From: Bacteroidales bacterium
Lineage (GTDB): Bacteria > Bacteroidota > Bacteroidia > Bacteroidales > UBA932
Assembly: GCA_017555965.1 (NCBI GenBank)
Contig: JAFZFH010000071.1
Location: forward strand, 1 to 64,000
Reading direction: 5' to 3'
DNA length: 64,000 nt
The notes under the pieces are model-generated. The model was given only the letters and a program-made list of their open reading frames with translations, did not search any database and had not been told where the DNA came from. Position 1 is the first letter of the stretch; each line of letters starts with the position of its first letter. Shown here in pieces: positions 63,467 to 64,000 of the stretch. Both the position numbers and the translations under genes were made by a program.

Positions 63467-64000
63467 ATGAAGAAAACACTCATTTCAATTCTCAGCGTTT
63501 TGTGCATCATGGCTACTGCCGGAGCACAGAACAAGAAGAGCCCGATCGTATTCGACAAGTACGAGTGGGACTTCGGTACAGTTGAGTCGGCAGAGGGTAC
63601 AGTGGCACACACTTTCACCTTCAAGAACAACTCAAAAGAGGCTGTCAAGATCGACAGAGACATTCCTAGCTGCGAGTGCGTAAGAGCATTCTATGATGAC
63701 GTTACAGTAGAGCCAGGTGCTGAAGCTACAGTAATGATTACTTTCAACCCTAAGAAGGAGAACGGCAAGAGCAATCGTCGCGTCGAGCTCATCGACAGAG
63801 ACGGCAACACTCTCGCGTCTCTTTCAGTAAAGGCTGTTGTCAACCAGACAGAAGGCGGTAATGACCTTGACAGAAACTATCCTTACAGAAACTACAACCT
63901 CTCTTATGCAGAGCGTACTGAAAACCTCATCTCCCTCCTTACTCCACAGGAGAAGGTTGGTCTGATGATGAACAAGTCAGTTTCTGTTGACCGTCTCGGC
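63467..64000 (+). CDS. DUF1573-GH3 fusion enzyme, 3' part beyond window
   Basis: This open frame (178 codons to the window end, no stop) starts with a signal peptide (MKKTLISILSVLCIMATAGA). Next is a DUF1573/ASH-like Ig domain (~26-125: WDFGTVESAEGTVAHTFTFK, IPSCECVRAF, EPGAEATVMITFNP), then at ~142 the beginning of a GH3 domain (YNLSYAERTENLISLLTP, QEKVGLMMNKSVSVDRLG). That part closely matches residues 34-67 of the preceding GH3. It is 15 bases downstream of that gene and probably co-transcribed. DUF1573 at the front of a glycosidase is unusual. Confidence 0.88.
   Translation, partial: MKKTLISILSVLCIMATAGAQNKKSPIVFDKYEWDFGTVESAEGTVAHTFTFKNNSKEAVKIDRDIPSCECVRAFYDDVTVEPGAEATVMITFNPKKENGKSNRRVELIDRDGNTLASLSVKAVVNQTEGGNDLDRNYPYRNYNLSYAERTENLISLLTPQEKVGLMMNKSVSVDRLG

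Overview
The window is a chromosomal segment of a Bacteroidota member, most likely order Bacteroidales. The evidence is a SusC/SusD pair, many lipoproteins and glycoside hydrolases with N-terminal signals, DUF4249/TonB receptor pairs, a TPR-membrane-HTH regulator, and many -7 promoter boxes of the TAnnTTTG type, several with a TTG about 19 bases upstream. The mix of hemicellulose-degrading enzymes suggests a gut or rumen fibre degrader. The genus cannot be settled from the sequence alone.

Layout. 1-367: a tRNA cluster (Ile cut by the window edge, Tyr, Gly, Glu) with a terminator. 381-865: a two-gene unit of a small winged-helix protein and an alcohol dehydrogenase with its middle deleted. 1165-3982: a 97-bp perfect inverted repeat encloses a small redox/sensor cluster (MsrA, rhodanese, NifX-like, PAS) and a divergent patatin. 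Each repeat arm looks like a promoter plus a short RNA with a GUGA-capped terminator. 3994-9276: housekeeping genes (hydrolase, AlaX, YjdM, EamA transporter, free-Met-sulfoxide reductase, Smr protein, GNAT, flavodoxin lipoprotein) around an array of REP-like palindromes. 9396-12312: gadB-gadC acid resistance. 12380-18121: a run of six genes with no obvious common pathway (DUF4380, nucleoside-recognition membrane protein, Gfo/Idh oxidoreductase, iron alcohol dehydrogenase, thioredoxin-fold protein, orphan PTS EIIC) closed by a 21-bp perfect hairpin.

18230-27488 (minus) is a compact polysaccharide utilisation locus: two GH5 enzymes, SusC, SusD and an IPT-domain surface lipoprotein. A short-chain dehydrogenase sits next to it. 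28311-36846 (minus) is a DUF4249/TonB-receptor locus with a tandemly duplicated module whose second receptor is a deletion-scarred remnant, a DUF3244 protein, a lipoprotein with a degenerate peptidase-like domain, and a TPR regulator. A probable structured RNA with 6S-like architecture lies at 36905-37058.

37304-64000 is a large hemicellulose (mostly arabino-glucurono-xylan) cluster without its own SusC/SusD: GH97, CE20-like esterase, GH10-CE1 fusion, two GH9, GH43, GH51 and a carboxylesterase, then GH115 on the minus strand, and DUF418, GH127, GH3 and a DUF1573-GH3 fusion (cut by the window end) on the plus strand. Together these could cut the backbone (GH10, GH9), remove acetyl and feruloyl groups (CE20, CE1), strip arabinose (GH43, GH51, GH127) and methylglucuronate (GH115), and release xylose or glucose (GH3).
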